Source of the DNA: Sphaerothrix epifaneia
Lineage (GTDB): Bacteria > Cyanobacteriota > Cyanobacteriia > Phormidesmidales > Phormidesmidaceae
DNA: 64,000 nucleotides
Direction: 5' to 3'
NCBI RefSeq assembly: GCF_042788235.1
Contig: NZ_JBHZOL010000086.1
Location: forward strand, 70,739 to 134,738
Shown: positions 8,448-17,081 of the stretch, piece by piece
How positions within the stretch are numbered: position 1 is the first letter of the stretch
How the letters are laid out: the number at the start of each line of letters is the position of its first letter
Notes under the pieces: model-generated
The model's database searches: none
What the model was told of the DNA's origin: nothing
Seen by the model: only the letters and a program-made list of their open reading frames with translations
Made by a program: the position numbers and the translations under genes

Positions 8448-9389
8448 CTAGCCAAAGTGAATAGAGGGCTGAATGCTAACCTGGTCAAAATGAACCGTCT
8501 CTTCTAGCGAAACTGACTCAGATGAACTGACAAAGGGTTGATGCAGGCGAATAAGCTGTGCCAAGGTTTGCTTAAGCTGGGTGCGCGGCACAATGATATC
8601 GACAAATCCATGCTTCAGCAGGTACTCAGCTGTTTGAAAATCGTCTGGTAACTTTTCTCTTAGAGTTTGCTCAACCACACGCCGACCCGCAAAACCAATC
8701 GTAGCTTGGGGTTCAGCAATAATAATGTCCCCCAGCATCGCAAAGCTAGCCGTCACCCCTCCAGTTGTTGGATGCGAAAGGACAGGAACATAAAGTAAAC
8801 GCTGCGAACGATGTCGCTCTAGCGCAGCCGAAATTTTAGCCATTTGCATCAGGCTTAGCATCCCTTCCTGCATCCGAGCGCCACCAGAAGCGCAGACAAT
8901 AATGACCGGGAGGCGATCGCGGGTGCCGTGTTCAATCAGTCGGGTTAGTTTTTCACCCACCACTGACCCCATGCTGCCGCCCATAAAGCGAAAGTCCATC
9001 ACCCCTAGAGCAAAAGGCAACCCTTCGATTTCGCCAACTCCGGTTTGTACGGCGTCATTCAGGCCCGTCTTGCTTTGCATATCACGTAGGCGATCGCGAT
9101 AAGCCTTGCGATCGCGAAACTTGAGCGGATCTTGCGGCCAAATATGATTATCCAATGGCTGCCAGGTAGTCGCATCGCTTAGCTGCTGAATCCGCTCATC
9201 GCTAAAGATACGATGATGATGACCACATTCTGGACAAACTTTTTGGTTGGTCTGGAGATCTTTGGTGTAGGTCAAAACACCGCAAGCCTCGCACTTTGTC
9301 CATAGACCGTCGGCAATTTCGCGCTCTTGGCGCTCCTTGCTGATAGGACCTGACTTTCTTCGATTTGCAAACCAGTCGAACAGGGACAT
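8448..9389 (-). CDS. accD: acetyl-CoA carboxylase carboxyltransferase subunit beta
   Basis: Beta half of the carboxyltransferase that makes malonyl-CoA for fatty acid synthesis, acting with AccA, AccB and AccC (not in this window). The 313-residue protein has the N-terminal four-cysteine zinc finger (CEAC and CPEC at about residues 34-57) and the crotonase-fold core with GGSMGSVVGEK, CASGGARMQEG, HPTTGGVTASFAM and IGFAGRRVVEQT. Length is normal. The gene stands in a run of minus-strand genes ahead of psbV, with a 450-base divergent region upstream. Confidence 0.97.
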   Translation of the reverse strand: MSLFDWFANRRKSGPISKERQEREIADGLWTKCEACGVLTYTKDLQTNQKVCPECGHHHRIFSDERIQQLSDATTWQPLDNHIWPQDPLKFRDRKAYRDRLRDMQSKTGLNDAVQTGVGEIEGLPFALGVMDFRFMGGSMGSVVGEKLTRLIEHGTRDRLPVIIVCASGGARMQEGMLSLMQMAKISAALERHRSQRLLYVPVLSHPTTGGVTASFAMLGDIIIAEPQATIGFAGRRVVEQTLREKLPDDFQTAEYLLKHGFVDIIVPRTQLKQTLAQLIRLHQPFVSSSESVSLEETVHFDQVSIQPSIHFG

Positions 9390-9843
9390 GAAATCTTCTA
9401 CCCTACTGCGATCACTGAAGCTCTATCTTCTATTTGCGGAAATTTCCCCTCAATCCGTAATAGAACTCTGATTTTAATCCTAATGGTTTCGATCCACGAT
9501 ATTGATCGATATCACAATTTTTGTTGCAGACCTGTAGGGTCAATCCCTACACATCTAAAAACCAAAAGACCTTTATGATAAGGGCTTACGCATAGTTTGT
9601 AAAAAATAGTAAACTTCTGGCCGTTGTCATCTCCTAATGCCCATAGCAACATTAGCTGTCAGCAGGGCAATAGGCTTTGGGGAGTAGGTGCCCGCTCAAG
9701 CCATTTAGGTAACCAGCGGAACACCCGGCATTCCACGGACAGGAGCCTGTAGCAGTAAAAACCTAAGTGATTATTGCGAGGCATTCTAGCAGCGGCTTGT
9801 TTATGCTTCAAGAAAGCAAATAGGGTGAGATCGATCTACCAAG
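9390..9843. other. divergent intergenic region with hairpins
   Basis: This 454-base gap lies between accD and a plus-strand gene. It contains a hairpin TGTAGGG / CCCTACA (9533-9539 and 9545-9551), a near-palindromic GATATTGATCGATATC around 9498-9513, and a second, more elaborate set of complementary segments at 9634-9795 listed separately. No protein-coding frame is convincing. Confidence 0.5.
9634..9797. ncRNA. candidate structured RNA, class and strand unknown
   Basis: Nested complementary segments in a non-coding gap: CTAATG/CATTAG (9634-9639, 9650-9655); GCAATA/TATTGC (9667-9672, 9772-9777) enclosing the next two; GGCTT/AAGCC (9673-9677, 9698-9702); TTAGGT/ACCTAA (9705-9710, 9761-9766) enclosing ACAG/CTGT (9739-9750). 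This long rod with side hairpins, roughly 160-190 bases, is compatible with a 6S-type RNA or with a 5' leader of the gene at 9844. GGGGAGTAG at 9679-9687 recalls the manganese riboswitch, but the rest of that motif is not found. The pairing works on either strand. Confidence 0.3.
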
Positions 9844-10989
9844 ATGACTTCTTTAAAGTTAGCAAGCTCCTCTGAATATGAGGCGATCGCGGATGACTCT
9901 CTTAAAGACGAGGACAATGCGGCTTGGTTAGTGCATCTAACGCCAGACGTTCAACAGGCATGGATAAAGCGCTTATACTGGCTGCGATGGATTGACCGAC
10001 TAGCCGAACAAGATCAGCTACTGCAGCATGGCTCAGACTTTGAAACTTTTTATCAAGCTTGGAAGCACTTACTGCAAACAGGGCAAGTAACTAGCAGCCA
10101 CCAACACTGGCAAATTCTCAACTATTTAGCTCAATTTGAGCCGCTAGAGACCGCTAAACAGAGCGCTACCTTGCAAGTTTGGGATCGCTATATCGAAGCC
10201 ATGCGGGACTATCATCAGCCCAACCTAGCGATTAAAACCCTGCAAGACTATGAGCAAATGCTTGAACGGATAGCAGGCTCTTTCTTTCAATGTTTTCCCT
10301 TTGTCTCTGTTCAGCATCGACAGGCTATTTGCTACTTTGGCTTAGTCGATCAGTTTTACAATAACCTGCGCGACCTGCGTGAAGATGCCCTGCAAGGGGT
10401 TTGCTATTTTCCCGAAGAAGTCTTGACCAGTTTTAATGTTCAGCGGTCAGACATTGTATCCATGACCTGCTTCGACGATCCTAATTACTTTCGGATGATG
10501 CAGTTTTGGGTAGAAGAATATCTACCAACAGTTCGCCGCAAGACTTTAAGTTTGACCTTGGCAAAAGATTTGCATCCATCATGGGAATTGCTGAGGGACT
10601 GGTGTATTCACCGCTACAACCGGGTAGAGCGTGTCTTACAAAGCTGTCGCTACAATTTTCAGCAATTTCCGGAGCGATACTGGCCGGAAGTCCGGCAAGA
10701 CTTAGCCAACCGCGCAGTTCCGCCGGCTGCTCAAAGAATTCAACGCGCTTACAGGCTCTCAGAAGTTTCTCGCTTTCTGCGATTAAGTCCTGTTGTGATT
10801 AAGACCATGCAAGCAGGGTTGCAAATTTTGGAACAGTGGCCTCTTAAAGAGACAGCTAATCGCTTTTCACAAGTAAGAGCTACTTCTCATACTTTGACGA
10901 AAGGCTCATCACAACTCTCTTTGACGCTAGTATTGAAATCTCAAAAAGCATGGGAAATGGTTTCCCATGCGGCTCAAACTAGAGGTTAA
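9844..10989 (+). CDS. squalene/phytoene synthase-like protein, divergent
   Basis: The 381-residue protein resembles head-to-head prenyl synthases in one block: residues about 158-200 read FGLVDQFYNNLRDLREDALQ followed by YFPEEVLTSFNV, matching the phytoene synthase pattern in which a second Asp-rich motif (here DLRED) is followed by a tyrosine-proline turn. The first Asp-rich motif (DxxxD) expected about 140 residues earlier is not evident. The protein could be an enzyme with altered chemistry or a non-catalytic relative. It is entirely helical, without signal or membrane segment. No carotenoid or hopanoid gene is adjacent. The family call is moderate, the activity unknown. Confidence 0.6.
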   Translation: MTSLKLASSSEYEAIADDSLKDEDNAAWLVHLTPDVQQAWIKRLYWLRWIDRLAEQDQLLQHGSDFETFYQAWKHLLQTGQVTSSHQHWQILNYLAQFEPLETAKQSATLQVWDRYIEAMRDYHQPNLAIKTLQDYEQMLERIAGSFFQCFPFVSVQHRQAICYFGLVDQFYNNLRDLREDALQGVCYFPEEVLTSFNVQRSDIVSMTCFDDPNYFRMMQFWVEEYLPTVRRKTLSLTLAKDLHPSWELLRDWCIHRYNRVERVLQSCRYNFQQFPERYWPEVRQDLANRAVPPAAQRIQRAYRLSEVSRFLRLSPVVIKTMQAGLQILEQWPLKETANRFSQVRATSHTLTKGSSQLSLTLVLKSQKAWEMVSHAAQTRG

Positions 10990-10997
10990 ATCATTAG

Positions 10998-11303
10998 CTA
11001 TCCCAAAATGGTTTGTAAGCGCTGGCGAAACTCACCCTTAGGATGCCCGCCTTTAACTTCACCCAAAATATGAAAGTCTGACTCTGGATTTTCGCAAATT
11101 AGATAGGTGGGCCAGCCCATTTCAGATTTGTCAGGATACTGAGTCAGTAAAATTTTTCGATATTTGCGATAGGTTGCCGTATCTTGCATTTTGATATCAA
11201 CGAAGTCGAGTCCTAGTTCTTGAGCGACTTTCTGATCGTAAAAAGACATTTTGTGGCATATGCCACAGTCTTCAGAAGAAAACTTGAGAACGGTTAAAGT
11301 CAT
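10998..11303 (-). CDS. thioredoxin-like protein with CGIC motif
   Basis: Small thioredoxin-fold protein of 101 residues with the redox motif SSEDCGICHKMS near residue 11 and the cis-proline region as GWPTYLIC at about 60. This places it among thiol-disulfide reductases, but the CGIC pair differs from canonical CGPC. The frame continues upstream 16 codons; I chose the ATG at 11303 because the fold begins with LTVLKFSS. No signal peptide, so probably cytoplasmic. It converges with the 9844 gene, leaving eight bases between stop codons, and follows the helicase gene on the same strand. Confidence 0.8.
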   Translation of the reverse strand: MTLTVLKFSSEDCGICHKMSFYDQKVAQELGLDFVDIKMQDTATYRKYRKILLTQYPDKSEMGWPTYLICENPESDFHILGEVKGGHPKGEFRQRLQTILG

Positions 11304-11400
11304 AGTGCCATCGGGTATGGAATCACAATTGATTCTATATAACTTCAGCAAACGTCTGCTGGTCAGAGGTTTTGTGAATTTTTATCCGTCCAATCTCAAT

Positions 11401-13707
11401 TTAGGCTTGAGCGTTGAATTGGCGCTGCAACGCTACCAGGGCTGGGCTTGGTTGCGCCGTTTGCAGCTTTTCGGGCTTGCTCCAGCTAAAGGGGGCTTTT
11501 TTGGCCGCCGATAGCCAAAGTAAGCGTTTGGCCCGTGTCATGGCTACGTAAAGTAAACGAAATTCTTCAGCTTGCTTAAGCTGTATAGCGTTTTGCCAAG
11601 CCGCTTGCAGGTTAAGTGAAGGCTTTCCTGCAGAAACCCATTGGGCATGGAGATGAGTTCGAATTTGCGATCGCGCAACTTCAGCAAAGCCAAATTCGCC
11701 CAGAAACTTTGTTTGTGGCGGTACCCAAGGCTGACCAGGGATCGTCTGTTCGTGCAAAAAAGGAATAAAAACAGCATCCCAGTCTAGACCTTTCGCTTTG
11801 TGCATAGTCATTAGGGTTAGCTGCCTGGGTCGAGTATAGATAGAGTCGATGTCTTCCGTTTCAACTGCCTCAAAGCGTTCAGAGTCAACAATTTCTTGTA
11901 GCGCCTGAAGCATAGCTGTAAGACTATTCTCGCCAAAGGTCTGCTGCACCAGGCGAGTCGCTAGCTTGTCAGCAGTAGCCAACTCACTTTGGTTGTACTG
12001 TAACGTTAGCCCCAAAAAAGGAATTAGATGATAGGAAGGGAGTTCTAAGCGAGCCCGCAAAATTGCACGGCAATAGCGTCGGGCTTGCTGAGCAGCTTCA
12101 CTGTTCAAATCAGCGTCAAGCGGCCCCGGATAAAGAAACTGCTCTGGCTGACTGACAAGCTGATTGAGATCTTGAGTGGGAAGGCACTGCCGTTTGACTA
12201 AAATTTGCAGACCAGCTTTGAGGCGGGTAGATGAGTGAGGACGTTCTAAAAGCTTCAGCATTGCCAGCATTTCGACAGGAATATCAGACTGGCGATCGCG
12301 TTCACCTACATCATACAAACGGATACCTAGACGTTCTAGGTCTACACCTAGCATTGCCGGATCTTGCAGTAAGCGACGAATAAAGCGACCTTGCCGATAC
12401 TCGCGCACCAAGATAGCAGCGTTGCCCTCCGGATTGGCTGACATCAAATCGACAACGCGCTGGCCTATCAGCTTAACGGTTTGCTCAATATTCTCAGGGC
12501 GATAAATTTCTACACCTCGACCAATCGCCGCTGGATTGGCGTTGGGCTGTGGATCACCAGGAGCAACCGCTTTAATCTGCTGGTATCGAAAGGGGGTTGG
12601 TTCTGCTGGGTAGGTTTGGTTGACCCAAAGCAATAAATTATTAGCGGCTCGCATAATGGCTACAGCACTGCGACCCGCTTGCTCAATTGTCGCTAGCCGA
12701 CTTTGCTGCTGACAGGCTTGACAAAACTGATTGAAAAAGACGGGATCAGCAGGGGTAAAGGTTGAGTTGATGGCCTGGTTCGGATCGCCAACTCGGACTA
12801 AGTTGGGCGCTTGATCTGGCGCTTGGGCATTACTAGCCAAAATTTCTAAAAGCCGGGTTTGCAAAGGTGAAGAATCTTGAGCTTCATCTTCAAACACCGC
12901 AAAAAATCGAGTTTGCCAAAACTCGCGGGTGGCTGTATCTTCCAACACCCTTAGGGCTGATAAAACCATGTCGTCATAGTCAATTAGCTGGCGTTGCTGC
13001 AATAGGGCTTGATAGGTTTCATATAGCCCAGCCGCAACGGTCAAAATAGGGTAATCTGCACTACCTTCAGACAGCTCTTTTGTTAGCTGGGTATTAATTT
13101 GAGCTAAGGCCAATGGTGTCAAACCAGAACTTTTGGCTTCGTGGATAACAGTGCTGGCGAGTTCAGGCAAGACCTCTGTGCGGAGAACAGACTGCCGCCT
13201 CAAGCGCTCGGTTTCTTCGCCATCAAACTGCTGTCCTTCGATTAGCTGCTGATAAAGCCTGGGATGATTGACAATCCACTGCTCGACGCTAGCGCGAATC
13301 AGCCGATGCCCGCGACTGGGAGAAACCAAATTGAGAGTGTCTAGATAAATGCCTGATAAGTCAGGATTGCGAGTGGCAATATTCAGCGCGAGTCCGTGCA
13401 GAGTAAAAACAACAAAGCTGTTTTGTGGCAGTGCTAACTTTTTGAGGTAGTAGCGAACTTTGGCTTTGAGGTTGGCGGCAGCCGAGCGCGTAAATGTTAC
13501 CAACACAAGCTGCTGACGAGCATGAAGCTGATAGCGGGCGATCGCGATCGCGGCACCGACAGCCATACCTGTTGATTTGCCGGAACCCGGAACAGCCGAG
13601 ACTGCCAATGGGCCACCTTGCCAGTCGGCCAGAGCTTGTTGCCCCGGACGCAGCGCTGCTCGGAGTTGGGCAAGGGTAGATTGGCGATCTTCAAGACTGA
13701 TAGACAT
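11401..13707 (-). CDS. UvrD/Rep-family superfamily 1 DNA helicase
   Basis: ATP-dependent DNA helicase or translocase, 768 residues. The SF1A motifs occur in order: Walker A SAVPGSGKST near residue 37, VTFTRSAAANLKAK (Ia), FEDEAQDSSPLQ (motif II, DEAQD near 270), VGDPNQAI (III), TMHKAKGLDWDAVFIP (V) and LLYVAMTRAKR (VI). No C-terminal nuclease domain is present, so it is not an AddA/RecB type. The exact role (repair, recombination or conflict processing) is not given by context: neighbours are a thioredoxin-like gene and an unknown gene. The ATG at 13707 is close to the Q-motif region, as expected. Confidence 0.92.
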   Translation of the reverse strand: MSISLEDRQSTLAQLRAALRPGQQALADWQGGPLAVSAVPGSGKSTGMAVGAAIAIARYQLHARQQLVLVTFTRSAAANLKAKVRYYLKKLALPQNSFVVFTLHGLALNIATRNPDLSGIYLDTLNLVSPSRGHRLIRASVEQWIVNHPRLYQQLIEGQQFDGEETERLRRQSVLRTEVLPELASTVIHEAKSSGLTPLALAQINTQLTKELSEGSADYPILTVAAGLYETYQALLQQRQLIDYDDMVLSALRVLEDTATREFWQTRFFAVFEDEAQDSSPLQTRLLEILASNAQAPDQAPNLVRVGDPNQAINSTFTPADPVFFNQFCQACQQQSRLATIEQAGRSAVAIMRAANNLLLWVNQTYPAEPTPFRYQQIKAVAPGDPQPNANPAAIGRGVEIYRPENIEQTVKLIGQRVVDLMSANPEGNAAILVREYRQGRFIRRLLQDPAMLGVDLERLGIRLYDVGERDRQSDIPVEMLAMLKLLERPHSSTRLKAGLQILVKRQCLPTQDLNQLVSQPEQFLYPGPLDADLNSEAAQQARRYCRAILRARLELPSYHLIPFLGLTLQYNQSELATADKLATRLVQQTFGENSLTAMLQALQEIVDSERFEAVETEDIDSIYTRPRQLTLMTMHKAKGLDWDAVFIPFLHEQTIPGQPWVPPQTKFLGEFGFAEVARSQIRTHLHAQWVSAGKPSLNLQAAWQNAIQLKQAEEFRLLYVAMTRAKRLLWLSAAKKAPFSWSKPEKLQTAQPSPALVALQRQFNAQA

Positions 13708-13758
13708 AAAGCAGCAAGTATGAGCTAAAGAGTAGCGATCGCGCTGGCAAGAAATTGC

Positions 13759-14205
13759 TTACATGTTAGGAAGGTCTTTTTCGCTACGGGGCGAATTCAC
13801 AGATTGGGAACTTTGTTTAGCAAAAAGCTGAGGATACGCTCGCCAAACTTGCTGGATAAAGTGACGCAAGTGCTGGAGACTCAGCTGATGACGGCGACTA
13901 TCCGGCGGTAAAGCTTGCGCTTGACCTAGCAATGTTAGAACCTCAACATCTAAAGCAGGTTGAAACAGGTCAACGGGCCAGAGTAAATCAGGCCCTTCTT
14001 GCAGCGGATACAGTTCTAGCGCAGCCTCAGGCGTCAACCAATCCCGTTCTTCGCCAGAAGGCCCCGTGACTAGCAGCAAAGGTCTAGCCCAGCAAAGACG
14101 CCGAGCCGGAACCACATCGATTGCTTCCGCATAGAGGCGATTGACCTGATGTTCTAAAACAATAATTTGATGAGGACGAATTGACACAGCGTTTTCACCA
14201 GTCAT
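13759..14205 (-). CDS. hypothetical protein
   Basis: The family is not recognised. The 148-residue protein starts at an ATG; an in-frame TTG lies two codons earlier. Visible pattern: an N-terminal beta-rich part (IRPHQIIVLEHQ, RPLLLVTGPSG), a DWLTPEAALELYPL segment, then a helical C-terminal part (RRHQLSLQHLRHFIQQVWR) and a polar tail. No signal or membrane segment. It lies 51 bases upstream of the helicase on the same strand and may form an operon with it, which weakly suggests a DNA-related function. Confidence 0.6.
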   Translation of the reverse strand: MTGENAVSIRPHQIIVLEHQVNRLYAEAIDVVPARRLCWARPLLLVTGPSGEERDWLTPEAALELYPLQEGPDLLWPVDLFQPALDVEVLTLLGQAQALPPDSRRHQLSLQHLRHFIQQVWRAYPQLFAKQSSQSVNSPRSEKDLPNM

Positions 14206-14444
14206 GCACAATAGTAGCTAAAGACCTCCTAAGCTCAGAATTGGGGAGTGAAATAATAGCCGAAAGCCTCTCTATCCCAGTATGCGTTGAGGCATTAATG
14301 ATTGTGGTTGTCAGGAACTGATTTCTTCGTTTAGCCTGAAGAGAAAGTCAACTAATATCGATCAGCAGGAAAGTCTGTTTCTGCCTGAAGCAGGATTCTT
14401 GCAGCGTAAACCTAATCAAGCTAATCAAGGAAGGGGTATAAACA

Positions 14445-14726
14445 GTGTCTGTTGAAACGATCGAAAAGCGTTCAACGACTCGCAAGCTAGCACCGCGCTA
14501 TCGCGTCCTGCTGCATAACGACGACTATAACTCAATGGAGCATGTTGTCGAAGCTCTGATGAAGACGGTTTCTAGCCTGACAATGCCTCAGGCGGTTGAT
14601 ATTATGATGCAGGCTCATACCAAGGGCGTGGCACTGGTGATTACCTGTGCGTTAGAACATGCTGAGTTTTACTGCGAAGGGCTGCGAGGGCAGGGTTTAA
14701 CCAGTACGATTGAGCCAGAAGAGTAG
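14445..14726 (+). CDS. clpS: ATP-dependent Clp protease adaptor ClpS
   Basis: Adaptor that binds N-degron substrates and delivers them to a ClpA/ClpC-type unfoldase. The 93-residue protein has the ClpS core YRVLLHNDDYNSMEHVVEAL, with the Asn-Asp-Asp that holds the substrate N-terminus, and the later HTKGVALVITCALEHAEFY segment. Start is a GTG preceded by AAGGAAGGGG. It is followed 11 bases later by a CPBP protease, and clpR/clpP3 genes lie elsewhere in the window. Cyanobacteria often have two ClpS paralogues; which one this is cannot be stated. Confidence 0.93.
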   Translation: MSVETIEKRSTTRKLAPRYRVLLHNDDYNSMEHVVEALMKTVSSLTMPQAVDIMMQAHTKGVALVITCALEHAEFYCEGLRGQGLTSTIEPEE

Positions 14727-14737
14727 GAAGATAAGGA

Positions 14738-15595
14738 TTGAAAATTAACTGGCTAGCGATCGCCCGCCAAAGTGCGCCAGTCAGAATTGGGCTTTTTCTG
14801 GCTATCTTGTTGTTGATTTGGGGGCCGATTGCGATCGCAATGGCTCTGCTTGCTAGCTGGTATCAGTCTGAGCGCATTTTTATTGTTGCTCTGATTTTGC
14901 TGTATTTGATTTTTTTGGGGCTACTGCGGGGCTGGGGACGACAAGCTTACGGCTTGCTCCGTCCCCTGTCCTACTATGGTTTGACGTTTTCGGTTCGCAC
15001 CGCTTTTTGGTTTTTGATCACTTTTTTAGTTGGGGCGACCGGGGTAGGCATTTTGTTCACGTTAGAGGTTGGGCTAGGTTGGGCTGAATTAGTGCCAACC
15101 AGCCACCTAGAGCGAATTGCGCTGGAAGGTTTAGTGACAGCGATTGGCGTCGGGTGGGCGGAGGAGATTTTTTTTCGGGGCTGGCTGCTGGGTGAGCTAG
15201 AGAAAGATTACTCACCCGCGATCGCGCTTTTTAGCAGTAGCTTAATATTTGCGCTGGCTCATTTTATCCGGCCCATTTCAGCGATTCTAGCTACGTGGCC
15301 CCAGTTTTTCGGCCTGCTAGTTTTGGGGATGGCTTTGGTTTGGGCCAAGCGGGCTACGACTAATCGATCTCACCTGCCAGCCGGAGATCTAGCTGCTCCG
15401 GCTGGCTTACATGCCGGACTAGTTTGGGCTTATTACGTGGTCGATGTGAGCGACTGGATCGTTTCCTCAAACCAAGTTCCGGATTGGATTACCGGAATTG
15501 GCGGCAATCCGCTTGCAGGAGGCTTAGGGTTACTATTGCTGAGTGCGATCGCTTTGAGCTTTCGCAGTATTCGCTGGCAGGGGATGCAGCCCTGA
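14738..15595 (+). CDS. CPBP-family intramembrane metalloprotease
   Basis: Multi-pass membrane protein, 285 residues, of the CAAX/ABI (CPBP) family. About six to eight hydrophobic helices are visible. The catalytic blocks are present: EEIFFRGWLLGEL (motif 1, EExxxR, near 142), LIFALAHFIRP (His, near 170), and HAGLVWAYY near 225 (motif 3 His). These are intramembrane proteases; the substrate is unknown. Start is a TTG at 14738 preceded by GGAAGATAAGG. The gene follows clpS by 11 bases, so the two are co-transcribed. Many cyanobacterial genomes have several such proteins. Confidence 0.88.
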   Translation: MKINWLAIARQSAPVRIGLFLAILLLIWGPIAIAMALLASWYQSERIFIVALILLYLIFLGLLRGWGRQAYGLLRPLSYYGLTFSVRTAFWFLITFLVGATGVGILFTLEVGLGWAELVPTSHLERIALEGLVTAIGVGWAEEIFFRGWLLGELEKDYSPAIALFSSSLIFALAHFIRPISAILATWPQFFGLLVLGMALVWAKRATTNRSHLPAGDLAAPAGLHAGLVWAYYVVDVSDWIVSSNQVPDWITGIGGNPLAGGLGLLLLSAIALSFRSIRWQGMQP

Positions 15596-15624
15596 GAATC
15601 AACGCATAGCTTCGTCAACCAAGC

Positions 15625-15649
15625 TATAATCGTTAACAATTGTTAACTT
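15625..15649 (+). promoter_or_regulatory. hli promoter with HLR1-like element
   Basis: A perfect -10 box TATAAT lies at 15625-15630. Immediately after it, 15632-15649 reads GTTAACAATTGTTAACTT, two near-identical 8-mers with a 2-base spacer, the layout of the HLR1 element bound by RpaB in light-stress promoters, though each half has AC where the consensus has CA. The inner 16 bases are also a perfect palindrome. The position near the start site would suit repression. No strong -35 box is seen. Confidence 0.55.
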
Positions 15650-15660
15650 TTCCAAGCACT

Positions 15661-15813
15661 ATGACGCCACCCCAAAAACCCACCTATCGCCTTGGTTTTA
15701 CCCCGGCTGCAGAGAGACTCAATGGTCGTTTAGCCATGCTCGGCTTTGTCACCGCTGTCGTCATCGAACTGGTTTCCGGCGAGGGCGTTCTCCAGTTTCT
15801 AGGCATCCTTTAA
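15661..15813 (+). CDS. high-light-inducible one-helix protein (Hli/Scp)
   Basis: A 50-residue chlorophyll-binding stress protein of the thylakoid membrane. The protein has the Hli core ERLNGRLAMLGFVTAVVIEL at about residues 18-37, containing the ExxNGRxAM chlorophyll-binding pattern and one transmembrane helix, and ends VLQFLGIL. Length is typical of cyanobacterial Hli/ScpC-D-type proteins, which protect photosystem II and chlorophyll synthesis under high light. The ATG sits 24 bases downstream of a likely start site, itself next to an HLR1-like element. It lies between the clpS operon and argF. Confidence 0.92.
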   Translation: MTPPQKPTYRLGFTPAAERLNGRLAMLGFVTAVVIELVSGEGVLQFLGIL

Positions 15814-15916
15814 AAACTCGACTGCTTTATCACTTCGTTTTTGTTTTGCTTAAAGCGAAAGCACTCCTGTTAGCAAGCAGTTGACCGAACCGTCAGCCAA
15901 ACTTCAAGTAGGCACT

Positions 15917-16840
15917 TCAAACTCCACCTAGCAAGGCAGCTAATAAGGCTTTTTGAGCATGTAAGCGGTTCTCAGCTTGATCCCAGATGCGAGATTGAGA
16001 GCCTTCGATGACTTCTTCAGTGATTTCTTCTCCCCGGTGAGCAGGTAGACAATGCAAAACGATCGCATTTGGGTCAGCCTGCTTAATCAAATGGCTATTA
16101 ATTTGATAAGCCTGGAAAAGGGGAATGCGGGCATCAGCGGAGTCTTCTTGGCCCATACTTGCCCAAACATCGGTATAAAGGACTTGAGCCTTGGCTACAG
16201 CCGCTTCAGCATCCTGTGTTACCAAAACTTGACTGCGATCGCCAGCGATCGCTTTGGCTTGCTGAGTAACACTTTCATCCGGCTGATAGCCTATCGGCGT
16301 AGCCACAATCACATTCATACCTACTAGCGCACAGCCAAGCATAAGGGAGTGAGCAACATTGTTACCATCTCCTAGGTAAGTCAACGTTAACCCTGCCAAA
16401 TCGTCGAAGTTTTCCTGAATTGTCAGTAAGTCAGCCAAAATCTGACAGGGATGTTCGAGATCTGTTAGAGCATTAATGACGGGAATATCCGCATACTGAG
16501 CAAACTTGGCTAGTTCTGTCTGCTCGAAGGTGCGTATAGCCAAAACATCTAGATAGCGATCCAGCACTCTAGCAGTATCAATAGTGGGTTCTCCACGGCT
16601 GATTTGGGTAACGCTGGCATTCAGGTCAATCACCTGCCCTCCCAATTGATACATAGCGGCTGAAAAGCTTACACGAGTACGCGTAGATGCTTTTTGAAAT
16701 AGCAAACCCAGTACTTTGCGGGGGCACCTTAGCTCGATACTGCCGCTTTTTAAGTTCGCCGCTAATCCGAGTAGCGATTTGATCTCGGTTGCGCTTAAAT
16801 CAGCAATGCTCAACAGGTCTCGCCCTTTCAAAGACTCCAT
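15917..16840 (-). CDS. argF: ornithine carbamoyltransferase
   Basis: Makes citrulline from ornithine and carbamoyl phosphate in arginine biosynthesis. The 307-residue protein has the carbamoyl phosphate site STRTRVSF near residue 50, HPCQILADLLT near 130, and the ornithine/active-site motif HCLPAHRGEEI near 266. Length is usual. I chose the ATG at 16840, giving MESLKGRDLLS, the common N-terminus of the family; an in-frame TTG lies six codons upstream. The gene diverges from rplU across about 240 bases. Confidence 0.96.
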   Translation of the reverse strand: MESLKGRDLLSIADLSATEIKSLLGLAANLKSGSIELRCPRKVLGLLFQKASTRTRVSFSAAMYQLGGQVIDLNASVTQISRGEPTIDTARVLDRYLDVLAIRTFEQTELAKFAQYADIPVINALTDLEHPCQILADLLTIQENFDDLAGLTLTYLGDGNNVAHSLMLGCALVGMNVIVATPIGYQPDESVTQQAKAIAGDRSQVLVTQDAEAAVAKAQVLYTDVWASMGQEDSADARIPLFQAYQINSHLIKQADPNAIVLHCLPAHRGEEITEEVIEGSQSRIWDQAENRLHAQKALLAALLGGV

Positions 16841-17081
16841 ATTTGTCCCTGACGCCAATAGTAAAAATTAAAACCTACCAGATTTCAGCAAAATAAGCCT
16901 AGCCATCTACAAGTTTTGCTTCAGAAGACGACCCATCGAACCTTGACAAAAGCTAGCAAAAGTCGTCATAGTAATTAATTGTCTGTTTAATTTTGACTCG
17001 GATCAGGTATCACTCAAAAAGCTGCAATTGAGAGCTACTTTTAGGACAGCTACCTGTACGGCAAGGAGATTATATTTCAGC

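Noticed and set aside
9673..9702. Manganese (yybP-ykoY) riboswitch, suggested by GGGGAGTAG
   Set aside because: The second conserved segment (GTCAAC region) was not found and the gene downstream is not a metal transporter or Mn-regulated family.
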